Counted from the first letter of the stretch, positions 16,507 through 24,860 are shown. The stretch: DNA of 64,000 nt from Bacillota bacterium (GCA_023388515.1 JAEWGD010000012.1:23525-87524), one strand, 5' to 3'. Notes: a model not told the origin generated them from the letters alone. Numbers and translations are program-made.

Positions 16507-17277
16507 TTACTTTTTCAGGTTAATCGCTAAGCTGTCTAAATCATCAATATCATAGCTTTGCTGTTCTTCACTTTTCAAATCTTTACCATCGCCATGTTTT
16601 AACGGGTAAACCGATAACCAATTATTAACTATTGCCTGTTCAACGATTTTTATTTGCTGTTCAGTGTCAGCTGATAAATCATCAAGTTTGTTTAATAACA
16701 ACTGTTCAGTTTTTTCTGTCATTGGTTTTTTCATGACTTTTCTCATATCTTTAAAATCTGATAAAACCTGTTTTAATTTCTCGTTTTCAATTTTGCTAAA
16801 AGGCGAAAAATTTTCTTTCCCTTTCTTTATTTCTTTATATTCTTTAAGTTCTTTAAGTTCTTTAAGTTCTTTAGTAGATGTTATCGATTTGTTAGACGTT
16901 TGTTGAACGTTTGTTATCGATTTGTTAGACGTTTGTTGAACGTTTGTTATCTCGCATGTTACTGACTGAAATTTATCGTAATTAATCAACGTAAATACGT
17001 TACATTCTGCGAATTTAGAGTTTGTTAACTCGTGTGTTGATATTAGCTTATTTATTGCTGTGCGGGTCTGTTGCATAGTAATTCCTAGTTCTTCACTAAG
17101 TTTTCTTATGCTCATTACTCTTTGCCCTCTTTTTATGACTTTGCCCCGCCATTTTTTGTCCTCATAATTGGCGGTGAGTATCAAATGTAAAAACAAAATC
17201 TTAACGTTTATATCGTCGTACCACTCCCACGTTAACATGGAGCGGTACAACTTTACAAAACCTTTATTATCCTCCAA
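16507..17277 (-). CDS. Phage replication initiator / replisome organiser (DnaD-like)
   Basis: The 256 residues start with a winged-helix domain 'FVKLYRSMLTWEWYDD...LFLHLILTANYEDK' (about 7-105), typical of phage replisome organisers that bind the origin and recruit helicase loader. A low-complexity middle holds two copies of an 11-residue unit (TNVQQTSNKSI) and a KEL-KEL-KEL run. The C-terminal domain is helical. The start is a TTG at 17277 with GGAGGTG; ATG 17238 is the alternative. The gene itself contains iteron-like DNA (16880-16951). Confidence 0.78.
   Translation of the reverse strand: MEDNKGFVKLYRSMLTWEWYDDINVKILFLHLILTANYEDKKWRGKVIKRGQRVMSIRKLSEELGITMQQTRTAINKLISTHELTNSKFAECNVFTLINYDKFQSVTCEITNVQQTSNKSITNVQQTSNKSITSTKELKELKELKEYKEIKKGKENFSPFSKIENEKLKQVLSDFKDMRKVMKKPMTEKTEQLLLNKLDDLSADTEQQIKIVEQAIVNNWLSVYPLKHGDGKDLKSEEQQSYDIDDLDSLAINLKK
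16841..16874. repeat. 9-bp tandem repeat (TCTTTAAGT) within the initiator gene
   Basis: Three and a half head-to-tail copies of TCTTTAAGT lie 6 bp from the 33-bp iterons. They encode the KEL-KEL-KEL run of the initiator. Being T/A-rich and next to the iterons, the tract could be the part of an origin that unwinds. Confidence 0.6.
16880..16951. repeat. 33-bp iterons, candidate phage replication origin
   Basis: Two exact 33-bp copies (16880-16912 and 16913-16945) plus 6 bp of a third. Each 33-bp unit is itself made of three about 11-bp sub-repeats around the core GTTTGTT / ATTTGTT, close to helical phasing. Phage origins inside the initiator gene are known from lambda O and many Gram-positive siphophages. 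This being the origin is an inference. Confidence 0.65.
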
Positions 17278-17305
17278 ATCACCACCTCCTACTTACAAAT
17301 TTTAA

Positions 17306-17752
17306 TTAAAACGGTATCTCTCCATCGCTTAATATTTCCTCAAATCCATCTAAGTTTGGTGGCAAACTTGCTCCCTCAACCGTTTGAGCAATCGCGTTAC
17401 TATTCGATTCAGCCTGTGATGTACCACCGTTATCCGACTTGCTACCTCCAAAATTAACGTTATCAGCCATCACTTGCATCGAATAATGTTTTACCCCGTC
17501 TTTGTCGGCGTAATCGTTGTTTTGCAACTTGCCCTCAACGATTATGATCGAGCCTTTATTAAAATACTTGGACACAAATTCAGCAGTGCCTCTCCACGCC
17601 GTAACATTGATAAAATCCGCTTGTTTTTCCTTGTCTTTTTGATATGGGCGATTAATAGCAATTGTAAACTTGCATACTGCTATACCGCTATTGGTTTGAT
17701 TTAACTCAGGGTCACGCACTAGCCTACCCATTAAAATAACTTTGTTTAACAT
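17306..17752 (-). CDS. ssb: Single-stranded DNA-binding protein
   Basis: This 148-residue SSB has the OB-fold start 'MLNKVILMGRLVRDPELNQT', a central 'INVTAWRGTAEFVSKYFNKG' and the acidic tip 'SDGEIPF' that binds partner proteins. The length and the Gly/Asn/Ser linker are standard. It is coupled to the GIY-YIG gene upstream (7-bp overlap) and serves the recombination/replication module. Confidence 0.95.
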   Translation of the reverse strand: MLNKVILMGRLVRDPELNQTNSGIAVCKFTIAINRPYQKDKEKQADFINVTAWRGTAEFVSKYFNKGSIIIVEGKLQNNDYADKDGVKHYSMQVMADNVNFGGSKSDNGGTSQAESNSNAIAQTVEGASLPPNLDGFEEILSDGEIPF

Positions 17753-18582
17753 AATTTCATCTCCTCTTCAAATACCTGGCTCAAATTACTTCTCATATCG
17801 TTTGTGATGCAGGCAATATTTAATGACAGATTAGGGTATTTTTCAAAATATTCTTTGATATATCTTTTTTCGACTTCAAGAATATTTTCATTTTTAGGTA
17901 CAATTGCTATTGTTTCAAATAGATAATCTAAAATATTTTTAATATCAAATCTATCGGTTTTTAAATGCTGTCCCCATCTAAATACTGGAGCGTACATCGT
18001 TTGCCCTATGTAAAACTCGCCTGTACTTTTCTTTGTTATCTTGTAAATATATCCTGCAACATTTTCGGTGAACATATCCCTCCGAATAAAAAATTCAGTT
18101 TCTCCATCAGGTCTCAAATTTGCTTTTTCTTTTTCTTCATATACTTGTTTGCATTTGTGACAACAAAATCTTTTTTCAGAATATTCTTGAATCCCATAAA
18201 AATTCTGTTTAACTTCCCAATCAGAAAAGTATATTGATTTACCGTAGTACGTTTCAACATTTGCATTACAGCAAGCACATACAAACGTCACTTTATTAAA
18301 ATACCTTTCAGCGTTATAGCAACGTTCTCCTATGATTATGCAATATAAACTGCCAATTTTAAGTTTTTTAGAATATCTGAAAGCAATATCATCGCCATAT
18401 TGACTTTTAATAATTTCTTTAAAATGCTCTCGGCTATCGCATAACATACAATCCATAAGCAATTCAATATTTTGTGCTTTGCTAGTAGAATTATATAAGC
18501 AAAAATCATTATCTTTTTCAAGATTTTTATTAGCCGTTTCTTCATCTGCGACTTCATATATTCTGTAAATTACTTCTAGCAT
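17746..18582 (-). CDS. GIY-YIG nuclease-domain protein with N-terminal zinc motifs
   Basis: The 278 residues end in a GIY-YIG domain (about 170-265) with 'GYIYKITKKSTGEFYIGQT' (the YIY/YIG pair), then R-x-x-x-H in 'VFRWGQHL' and a late Glu in 'EVEKRYIKEYF'. Before it are CxxC pairs 'CACCNAN' and 'CCHKCKQVY' likely to bind zinc. The N-terminal about 80 residues are unassigned. It lies between MBL and SSB genes, with overlaps on both sides, so it is an integral operon member rather than an inserted homing element. Confidence 0.78.
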   Translation of the reverse strand: MLEVIYRIYEVADEETANKNLEKDNDFCLYNSTSKAQNIELLMDCMLCDSREHFKEIIKSQYGDDIAFRYSKKLKIGSLYCIIIGERCYNAERYFNKVTFVCACCNANVETYYGKSIYFSDWEVKQNFYGIQEYSEKRFCCHKCKQVYEEKEKANLRPDGETEFFIRRDMFTENVAGYIYKITKKSTGEFYIGQTMYAPVFRWGQHLKTDRFDIKNILDYLFETIAIVPKNENILEVEKRYIKEYFEKYPNLSLNIACITNDMRSNLSQVFEEEMKLC

Positions 18583-19262
18583 ACATACACCTCCGTTCCT
18601 GTAATTTTCTGCACCGTTTCTTTAAATAATTTTTCATCGCTATTGTCACTGCTTAGGTGCAATAAGTATATTTCTTTTAGCTGACTTAAATCGTTAGCCT
18701 GTAGAAAATCCACAAAGTGTTCAAGGCTCATGTGGCTTTCTAAAATTCTATCTCTTAACGTTGGGTTTAAATTCTCATTTAGAGTTTTGATGCTGTAATT
18801 GCATTCTCCCATGATATAATTCATGCCAGGAAACTTATATTCTAAGTAATAAGTATCTGTGAAATAGAGTAGCTTTTCTCCTGTTTCTTTACTTCTGAGA
18901 ACAAATCCTAAAGGCTCAGGAACGTCATGCTTCACATCGAAAGCCATAACTGTAAAAGTGCCAACATTAAATATATCCATACTCTTAACCGTTTTAAATC
19001 TATGCCCAGCAAGCTTACAAGCTTCAAATGTGCCTTTGCTTGAATAAATGTTAATACCTAACCTAGCAAGGTCCTTAGCGACTTTTATGTGGTCTTGATG
19101 GGCATGAGTGACAAGCGCTCCATTTATACTGCTTAACTCAAAATTTAAAGCCTGCTGTATTTGTTTTAATGGTATACCGCAGTCGAGGAGGACGGAAGAA
19201 ACTCCGTCACTCACACGATAGCAGTTGCCTGACGAGCCACTGGCTATAACTTTAATATCCAT
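18576..19262 (-). CDS. Metallo-beta-lactamase-fold hydrolase (phage type)
   Basis: This 228-residue MBL-fold protein has the metal motif H53-A-H55-Q-D57-H58, 'LLDCGIP' before it and later ligands in 'DVKHDVP', 'YFTDT' and 'HLSSDN'. Such proteins occur beside RecT in Firmicutes phages, where a nuclease role is suspected. It overlaps the next gene by 7 bp and follows RecT by 2 bp, so all are co-translated. Confidence 0.85.
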   Translation of the reverse strand: MDIKVIASGSSGNCYRVSDGVSSVLLDCGIPLKQIQQALNFELSSINGALVTHAHQDHIKVAKDLARLGINIYSSKGTFEACKLAGHRFKTVKSMDIFNVGTFTVMAFDVKHDVPEPLGFVLRSKETGEKLLYFTDTYYLEYKFPGMNYIMGECNYSIKTLNENLNPTLRDRILESHMSLEHFVDFLQANDLSQLKEIYLLHLSSDNSDEKLFKETVQKITGTEVYVC

Positions 19263-19264
19263 GA

Positions 19265-20059
19265 TTAAAAACCAGGTTGTACTAACTCACCCTGTATCTC
19301 AACACCCTCAACGTCAATTACCTCTCCTGTTTCCGTGTCAATATCTATAACCTGTTTATTTGCTTTCTCCTGCACCTCTTGAGCTACCCTCTCCACAACT
19401 GGCTTTTGCTCTCCATCAAATTGCATAGCCTGTTGCATCTGTACACTCATAGCACCGTATGTGCTAATCAATCGCCTTAAACAAGTCTTAGCAGCCATTT
19501 TATCATATTCCTTAGCCCACGGAGAGTACTCACTCTTAGCCTTGCTATATTTATCTCTCCATGCGTCCACCTCTTGTTTTGTCATATAAAGAGTCTTCTC
19601 AAATCCCGAAATTAATTTTATATAACCAAAATACCCTATAACCTCATCGCTAACCCTTTCGCCTGATAAATCAAGTTCGCCTGACAACTTGTCGTGTCCA
19701 ACGAGCTCGCCATCATAAACAATGCCTGAATTAATAGTTTTGTATTGCCCTGTACGCTGGGCAAGTTGTATCAAGCCTTTGTATCCGACAATAAAAGTAG
19801 GTTCATTTTTGTATGGTACTACATACGCAAAACCTAAAGATTTTACAATCGGCAAATTGAGTGAAGCCGCTTTTAAACACTCCATAGCAACCGCTTTTGG
19901 ATCGCAGTTTTGCAAATAACTATCCCCACCATAAAGGTCAAGCATGGAGCTCATGAATGCACCAGCGTTTTCTTTAAGGCTGTTTTTAAGCTGTGCTCTT
20001 ATTTGATTATCATTAAGTACTGATTTAAACTGGTTTACTTTTGCTAGTTGATTACTCAT
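19265..20059 (-). CDS. recT: RecT-family single-strand annealing protein
   Basis: The 264-residue protein contains the RecT core: 'MSSMLDLYGGDSYLQNCDPK', 'MECLKAASLNLPIVKSLGFAYVVPYKNEP', 'FIVGYKGLIQLAQRTGQY' and a C-terminal acidic tail. It would anneal strands for phage recombination together with SSB and an exonuclease. Normal length. It is preceded by the Rad50-like ATPase gene and followed by the MBL gene. Confidence 0.93.
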   Translation of the reverse strand: MSNQLAKVNQFKSVLNDNQIRAQLKNSLKENAGAFMSSMLDLYGGDSYLQNCDPKAVAMECLKAASLNLPIVKSLGFAYVVPYKNEPTFIVGYKGLIQLAQRTGQYKTINSGIVYDGELVGHDKLSGELDLSGERVSDEVIGYFGYIKLISGFEKTLYMTKQEVDAWRDKYSKAKSEYSPWAKEYDKMAAKTCLRRLISTYGAMSVQMQQAMQFDGEQKPVVERVAQEVQEKANKQVIDIDTETGEVIDVEGVEIQGELVQPGF

Positions 20060-20061
20060 AA

Positions 20062-22056
20062 TTACGCCTCCTCAAATTCTTTCTCCATTTTTTCTAACTC
20101 TGCTTTTAAAGCATTCTCTATTCTTAATGTTTTATCATTTTCCGATACTACAAGTCTGATAACTTGCAAATCCGTATCATTAAGCTGTGTAACGCTTTCA
20201 GCGTTATCTACAAATACAGGCATTGACATCATGTAATGATGTGATAGCACCCTGATAATATCAAGCCCTGCATTAATTCGTGCAGCATTATTAGCATACT
20301 GGAATGGTATCAAGCCATTTACTGACGGTACAAGCGGCTCACAATCTTCTTTTAAACCGCCGTTTATTTGCTCTGTAAACAGCCTAAATTTAACGCTGTT
20401 GAATCTTGAATTAATGTTATCAGTAAGCATTGACACTTTTGTTCTGGTGAACTGCTCACAAAGATAAATGCCCTTTGTGACTTTTTCATATTCAGCGCTT
20501 AATTGCTTCTGTTGCTTTTCCAGTTCTGCAATGCGTGCTTTTTGGGTATTAATAAGCTTAATGCTTGCTTTTTTATCACTGCAATCTGAAAGCTTTTTTT
20601 CAATTTCCTCAATTTGAAGATTAATAGCGGTGTTATTAGCATTTTCCATAGTCTTAATGTGTTCCATCTTGTTACACATAAGAGTAATTTTATTGTTAAT
20701 TTGCTGATATTGTTCGGTTTCATTGAAAGGCGGAGCAGCTATTAATTTGTCTTCCAAAGCTTCAATTTCTGACAAATAACCCTCAATTTTTGTATTTTCA
20801 CTCTCAATTGTTTGCTTAATTTCTGCAAGCTTATTTTCAGCATCTGCAATAATATCTTTAGAACAGGTTTCCTTGCCTTTTTGACTTAATGTAAGAAGCT
20901 TGTTGCTTTTATCAAGGTTAAATTGCTCTTTGGATTTTTCCACGTCAGCCGCTGGTAAGGCTTGCCCACAGGTTGGACAACTTTCATCACCACACCAGGT
21001 GGATTTTGATAATTCAGAATGCTTTTTTAAAAGTTCATTCCTATCTTCGTTAAGAGTTTTTATCTTAAATTCTTGCCTTATTGCATCGGCTCTTAGCATA
21101 TCAATAGTAGAAGTCGAAACATTTCGCTTACTAATAACCGCCTTGATATCCTCATTAATAGCATCATTAGCAGTGCTATATTTCTGCTTATAAACTGCTT
21201 CCGATTCTAGCAGCTCCGCCTTTAATTCTGCTATTTTGGTGCGAATATCTGCAAGCCTTTCGCCCTGACTTGCTGTGAGCTTATCTGTGAGTTTTTGCTT
21301 ATCCATTGTTAATAGTGCAATGTCCCTTTCAACACTCAAGCTATCAATAGGCTCTGGCATTGCCTTTTGTGCCTCGTCTATTCTTGTAGGCATGGAGTTT
21401 AAATCCTTATTAATCTCCGTTAATCTTGATTTCGCAATCTTAAAATACTCATCAACACCGTAATATCGACTTGTTGTCATAGGTTTGATTAGATATTCTT
21501 TAAGTTCCTTTAAATCCTCGTTGCTTTCGATTACCTCATAATCAGAAATATCTCCAACAATCTCCATCAGCATTTCACGTCTTTGTGAAATTGGCAATTC
21601 TTCTGCAAAATATGTAGGTGAGGACAAAGCTAGCAATGTCTGTTGAGGTAGTAAATTAACCCTATCAGCATATTCATTAGCCTTTACAGGCACACCGTCA
21701 ATATAATAATCTGTTGTATGTCCTGTAAAATCTGCTGTTGCTGAACCTCTTTTTTTCTTCCAAATCTCCGAAAAAGCTTTTTTAAAGGAAACAGTCGAGC
21801 CATCATCAAGCTCATACACCCCGAAAACGATATTTTCGATGTTATGTAAATCTTGCCCGTTTTCATCTTTTGTTTTTGGACTAAAGTTTTTAGTGCCTTT
21901 GCTGTCTTTGTCAAACAGCAACCAACACTGTGCATCTGCAAGCGTTGTCTTGCCTGTTGCATTGTCACCAAAAACCGAAACGGATTCGCCATTTGCGTCA
22001 AGTGCAAATTGCTTGACGCCCTTAAAATTATCTAAGGTTAAGTTAATTAATTTCAT
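20062..22056 (-). CDS. Rad50/SbcC-like AAA ATPase
   Basis: The 664 residues start with 'MKLINLTLDNFKGVK' and Walker A 'GDNATGKTT' (about 30-38). Long coiled-coil arms flank a zinc hook 'CPTCGQ' near 360, and the C-terminal lobe has a Walker B-like 'MMSMPVFVDNAESV'. This is the SMC/Rad50/SbcC layout. In phages these ATPases are encoded beside RecT and probably work with a nuclease. No SbcD-type partner is visible; the MBL protein is a candidate. Confidence 0.85.
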   Translation of the reverse strand: MKLINLTLDNFKGVKQFALDANGESVSVFGDNATGKTTLADAQCWLLFDKDSKGTKNFSPKTKDENGQDLHNIENIVFGVYELDDGSTVSFKKAFSEIWKKKRGSATADFTGHTTDYYIDGVPVKANEYADRVNLLPQQTLLALSSPTYFAEELPISQRREMLMEIVGDISDYEVIESNEDLKELKEYLIKPMTTSRYYGVDEYFKIAKSRLTEINKDLNSMPTRIDEAQKAMPEPIDSLSVERDIALLTMDKQKLTDKLTASQGERLADIRTKIAELKAELLESEAVYKQKYSTANDAINEDIKAVISKRNVSTSTIDMLRADAIRQEFKIKTLNEDRNELLKKHSELSKSTWCGDESCPTCGQALPAADVEKSKEQFNLDKSNKLLTLSQKGKETCSKDIIADAENKLAEIKQTIESENTKIEGYLSEIEALEDKLIAAPPFNETEQYQQINNKITLMCNKMEHIKTMENANNTAINLQIEEIEKKLSDCSDKKASIKLINTQKARIAELEKQQKQLSAEYEKVTKGIYLCEQFTRTKVSMLTDNINSRFNSVKFRLFTEQINGGLKEDCEPLVPSVNGLIPFQYANNAARINAGLDIIRVLSHHYMMSMPVFVDNAESVTQLNDTDLQVIRLVVSENDKTLRIENALKAELEKMEKEFEEA

Positions 22057-22198
22057 TTAATTCCTCCTCTAAATGTTTTTTAATCACTTCGTAAATTTCA
22101 AGTGTCATGCTTGATACATCGTGCATTGACATACCACTATTCATCAGTTCAATCGATAGTTCGTTGATGTGCTTGTTGCAGATTTCTTTATATGTCAT
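22043..22198 (-). CDS. 51-residue phage protein
   Basis: An ATG at 22198 with GGAGG 9 bp upstream encodes MTYKEICNKHINELSIELM-type helical sequence ending 'KKHLEEELNEIN'. The stop lies 14 bp inside the Rad50-like gene, so the two are probably coupled, and its own start overlaps the DUF4406 gene end. Predicted all-helical and acidic. Function unknown. Confidence 0.6.
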   Translation of the reverse strand: MTYKEICNKHINELSIELMNSGMSMHDVSSMTLEIYEVIKKHLEEELNEIN

Positions 22199-22523
22199 GG
22201 TTTTTATCCTCCAAAAAACTTACAGCAGTGTCACACAAGCGTACGATTACTGGTATTTTATTCTCGGCGCAGAATTTAATCTCTGCCCTAACCCCTCTTG
22301 AACCCTCCGACAAAACCAGCATCTTATCACACTTGCTTAATAATTCTAAACACCAATTAAGCCCAGTCAGATAATCAACTTCATTGTATAAAAACCCAAA
22401 CGCATGTATCGGCGACACATATGTATTGCCTGGGTCTGCTAGTTGTAATTTTTTTATCTTAGTTTCGACGGCTTTGGCGTTTTCTAGTTTGCCGCCGAAT
22501 TTGTGACTGCAGTAAATTAACAT
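22188..22523 (-). CDS. DUF4406-like (nucleoside deoxyribosyltransferase-like) protein
   Basis: This 111-residue Rossmann-like protein begins 'MLIYCSHKFGGKLENAKAVE' and contains 'CDKMLVLSEGSRGVRAEIKFC'. That is the arrangement of the DUF4406 family, distantly related to nucleoside 2-deoxyribosyltransferases (Gly-rich first strand and a late E-x-x-x-A/C helix). Nucleotide or nucleotide-sugar binding is inferred. Good AAGGAGG site. Confidence 0.72.
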   Translation of the reverse strand: MLIYCSHKFGGKLENAKAVETKIKKLQLADPGNTYVSPIHAFGFLYNEVDYLTGLNWCLELLSKCDKMLVLSEGSRGVRAEIKFCAENKIPVIVRLCDTAVSFLEDKNHDI

Positions 22524-22535
22524 GGGTTATCCTCC

Positions 22536-22769
22536 TTACATCTCCTCAAATTCTTTTTCAAGAATGTCTAATTGTTTTTGGTGATAATCTTTTAATAACG
22601 TAAAAAACACACCCCTAAGTTCTTCGGGTAATTCTACTCTTCCGCTGTTGTAGTCAGTAACCACAATGTCATTTTTCTTGCAGAGTGCGTCTATCTTTTC
22701 TAACACAGATTTTTTTGTTTTAATTTTCTCTGACATTTCATTTAGTTGCGTTAATTTTTCATCATACAT
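22536..22769 (-). CDS. Small coiled-coil phage protein
   Basis: The ATG at 22769 has AAGGAGG 9 bp upstream, so the longer reading from 22823 is rejected. The 77 residues are almost entirely helical and charged ('MYDEKLTQLNEMSEKIKTKK...LDILEKEFEEM') with a middle 'VVTDYNSGRVELPEELRG'. No family recognised. Confidence 0.6.
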   Translation of the reverse strand: MYDEKLTQLNEMSEKIKTKKSVLEKIDALCKKNDIVVTDYNSGRVELPEELRGVFFTLLKDYHQKQLDILEKEFEEM

Positions 22770-22815
22770 ATTGACTTTCCTCCTTAAATGTCCTATAATA
22801 GGACTGTAAATATTT

Positions 22816-23016
22816 TTATGCATTGGAGCTTATCTCGTTTGCAGACGATGCAGGCTCTTTTTCTTGTTCCATAAAATCATTAAATTCATCAAAGCATTTA
22901 TGGCACAAGTCAAATTGTTGTTCATATTGATGAAAAAAGCTCCCGACTTTAGCAGTAATTGAAGTTGCGTCATTTTTTGTCACACTTTTACATCTATCGC
23001 ATATTCTTTGGATCAT
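22816..23016 (-). CDS. Small zinc-knuckle phage protein
   Basis: This 66-residue protein has paired CxxC motifs ('CDRCKS' near the start and 'CHKCFDEF' in the middle), enough for one zinc. It is one of three consecutive small genes with the same unusual AAGGAAGTG(A/C)GT ribosome-binding region. Function unknown. Confidence 0.65.
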   Translation of the reverse strand: MIQRICDRCKSVTKNDATSITAKVGSFFHQYEQQFDLCHKCFDEFNDFMEQEKEPASSANEISSNA

Positions 23017-23325
23017 TTACTCACTTCCTTTAGGATTAAATTTACTTTTTGTGCTTCTAGTTAATCTCGCTCCGCATTTTTCACAATAATGGTAATTAGG
23101 CAATGTCGTAACCGCCATATCACAATTAGAACAGGTGTATAAACCTACCATACTATCACCCCTGTCAATCCACGATTGCGTGATGGCATGTACAACTGGT
23201 TTTACATTAGCAGTCGGTGCATTTTCTATTGCATCTATTACCTGATTTACCCCCACAGTGTCACGTGTGTTATATCGTTCGGTCCACCATGACTTTAACC
23301 TGTCAGCGTTTATATATCTTGACAT
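23017..23325 (-). CDS. Zinc-ribbon phage protein
   Basis: The 102 residues begin 'MSRYINADRLKSWWTERYN' and end in a rubredoxin-like zinc ribbon ('CSNCDMAV...YHYCEKCGARL'). Proteins with an 'I(D/N)AD.L..W' N-terminus and such a ribbon are abundant in gut phages and clostridial mobile DNA. The role is unknown. It overlaps the upstream gene by 16 bp. Confidence 0.7.
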   Translation of the reverse strand: MSRYINADRLKSWWTERYNTRDTVGVNQVIDAIENAPTANVKPVVHAITQSWIDRGDSMVGLYTCSNCDMAVTTLPNYHYCEKCGARLTRSTKSKFNPKGSE

Positions 23326-23510
23326 CGACTCACTTCCTTTGCATTTAAGGCATCTGCCACAACTTGTGCATCTTCACGGTTATCTACATATCCACCAGAC
23401 ATCTCACGATTGCCACTGTGGTCAACAGCGTTAATATCCAACAAACGATAAACCCCATACATTTTTTGACCGTTTATATTATTACTTGTTACTCTCCATT
23501 CACTTTTCAT
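23310..23510 (-). CDS. Small conserved-type phage protein
   Basis: The 66 residues 'MKSEWRVTSNNINGQKMYGV' to 'NREDAQVVADALNAKE' follow the pattern of small 'W.V......Y.VYR..D...VDHSGNRE' phage proteins, with a C-terminal helix of the type found in DUF-only proteins. Ribosome-binding site AGGAAGTGCG. No function known. Confidence 0.6.
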   Translation of the reverse strand: MKSEWRVTSNNINGQKMYGVYRLLDINAVDHSGNREMSGGYVDNREDAQVVADALNAKEVSRCQDI

Positions 23511-23521
23511 TTACGCACTTC

Positions 23522-23980
23522 CTATCCTAAAAGTTCATTTAATAAAATATTGCTATTCCGTTCTTCCTTCAGTTCACGCTCCCTACGTTCAAAAGCATTC
23601 TCTTTTTGAGCCTTTTCAGTGGGATTGAGTTCCTCGTTGAGTGCGATTATTGTTCCTTCCCAAAGTTTTATCAAGTCTTTAAGATTTTTCCTATGCTCTT
23701 CCACTGATGATTGCTTTGATGGATTTTTAAGGCTCTCAAAGTATTCGACGCCACGATAATATGTATCCTCATCAATATCACCAAAACCAAACCCATCATG
23801 CAACTCCTCAACGCTTTCATACTCCAAAAAACCGATTTTATCCTGTTTTAATTCTCTTTCCTGTTTTGCAATCAAAGCTTTCTTTGCGTATGAGTTCCAA
23901 AGCCTTTTCAAGTCTTTTACCATAAGTTCAGCGACTTCAATCTCTGTTTTGATTTCTTGTATTACAGTTTTTTCTAACAT
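23522..23980 (-). CDS. Helical phage protein, function unknown
   Basis: The ATG at 23980 follows AAGGAG; a longer frame from 24037 has no site. The 152 residues form long charged helices ('MLEKTVIQEIKTEIEVAEL' at the start and 'ENAFERRERELKEERN' near the end) around a glycine-rich 'HDGFGFGDIDEDTYYRG' loop. The start overlaps the stop of the upstream membrane-protein gene. No family recognised. Confidence 0.6.
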   Translation of the reverse strand: MLEKTVIQEIKTEIEVAELMVKDLKRLWNSYAKKALIAKQERELKQDKIGFLEYESVEELHDGFGFGDIDEDTYYRGVEYFESLKNPSKQSSVEEHRKNLKDLIKLWEGTIIALNEELNPTEKAQKENAFERRERELKEERNSNILLNELLG

Positions 23981-24171
23981 TACTTTCTCTCCTTTCCCGT
24001 AACTATATCCGTTGCCAACATTATCAACACATAACACGTCACACTAGCTAAAATAATAGTAATTGTATTCTGTGTGTTAAGGTTGGAATATCTCCAAAAC
24101 ATAAATGCTAGTATGTATGGTGCAGTTTTGGGTAGTAGCGTCCAAAAGTTAGGTTTGCGTTTCATTTTCAT
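23980..24171 (-). CDS. Small two-helix membrane protein
   Basis: The 63 residues have a basic start (MKMKRKPNFW) and two hydrophobic stretches (about 12-26 and 37-55) before a basic tail 'TGKERK'. An inner-membrane location is predicted. Such small membrane proteins in early phage operons may act in exclusion or host takeover, but nothing here proves that. Confidence 0.6.
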   Translation of the reverse strand: MKMKRKPNFWTLLPKTAPYILAFMFWRYSNLNTQNTITIILASVTCYVLIMLATDIVTGKERK

Positions 24172-24172
24172 C

Positions 24173-24409
24173 TTAACTCCCCTCAGAACTTCTTTTTATG
24201 TTGGGCAAATCACAAACTTGCTTTTTTGCTAATGTATTTATAAACCCGACACCCACTTTATAGCTTTCCACTCCGTCGATAGTTACTGATTCTATTGCAA
24301 AACATCTATCCCCAGCCTCTTTTATTAATCCATATATCAAGTCCTTTACACGATTAGGGCTGTCGCATTCAGTATCAATCTCAATGTTAATCTGCATATG
24401 TTTTGTCAC
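24173..24409 (-). CDS. Small phage protein
   Basis: The start is GTG 24409, 6 bp after GGGAGG; ATG 24397 is the alternative. The 78 residues are beta-rich at first ('MQINIEIDTECDSPNRVKDLI') and contain 'FAIESVTIDGVESYKVGVGF'. This suggests a small alpha/beta fold. No family recognised. Confidence 0.55.
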   Translation of the reverse strand: MTKHMQINIEIDTECDSPNRVKDLIYGLIKEAGDRCFAIESVTIDGVESYKVGVGFINTLAKKQVCDLPNIKRSSEGS

Positions 24410-24423
24410 CGGTTACCTCCCTT

Positions 24424-24621
24424 TCAATATTTTTCGTATAATCTCTCGCCTTTTGTCCCTTTGTATAATTTTTTCAATGCTGAACCCAATCCGTTATTTA
24501 ATTTTTCTGCGACCATTTCGCATGAATCGCTGTCCCCTTCTTCCAATATGTCGCACCATTCACCCGAAGCATCTCTTAATGCAGATATTTCTTTGTCTGT
24601 TAGATAGAAATTTCTTCCCAT
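24424..24621 (-). CDS. Small phage protein
   Basis: The 65 residues begin 'MGRNFYLTDKEISALRDAS', with a C-terminal basic helix 'LGSALKKLYKGTKGERLYEKY'. The 'F.LT..E...L' start resembles small helical phage proteins. The ribosome-binding site (GAGTGG region) is weak. Function unknown. Confidence 0.5.
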   Translation of the reverse strand: MGRNFYLTDKEISALRDASGEWCDILEEGDSDSCEMVAEKLNNGLGSALKKLYKGTKGERLYEKY

Positions 24622-24653
24622 TGTATATCGCCACTCTCAATATAATTTCATTT

Positions 24654-24860
24654 TTACCTCAACTTTCTCCCGCACATAGGACAATATTTTATATTAGCAA
24701 TGTCTTGCCCTATTCCGTTGCCATCGATATTAAAAGCTCTGCACCTAAGCATTCCCCAGTTGCTAACTGAGATTTCGATTGAACTGTAATCTTTTGTAGC
24801 ATTGAGTGGCGTAAATGTTGAACTTTCGCAATATTTACAACAGTTATAATTTGCTTTCAT
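24654..24860 (-). CDS. Zinc-ribbon phage protein
   Basis: This 68-residue protein has 'CCKYCES' near the N-terminus and 'KYCPMCGRKL' at the C-terminus, framing about 45 residues that include 'WGMLRCRAF'. The C-terminal 'YCPMCGRKL' knuckle is the standard ending of a large group of small phage zinc-ribbon proteins. AGGAGG site upstream. Confidence 0.7.
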   Translation of the reverse strand: MKANYNCCKYCESSTFTPLNATKDYSSIEISVSNWGMLRCRAFNIDGNGIGQDIANIKYCPMCGRKLR

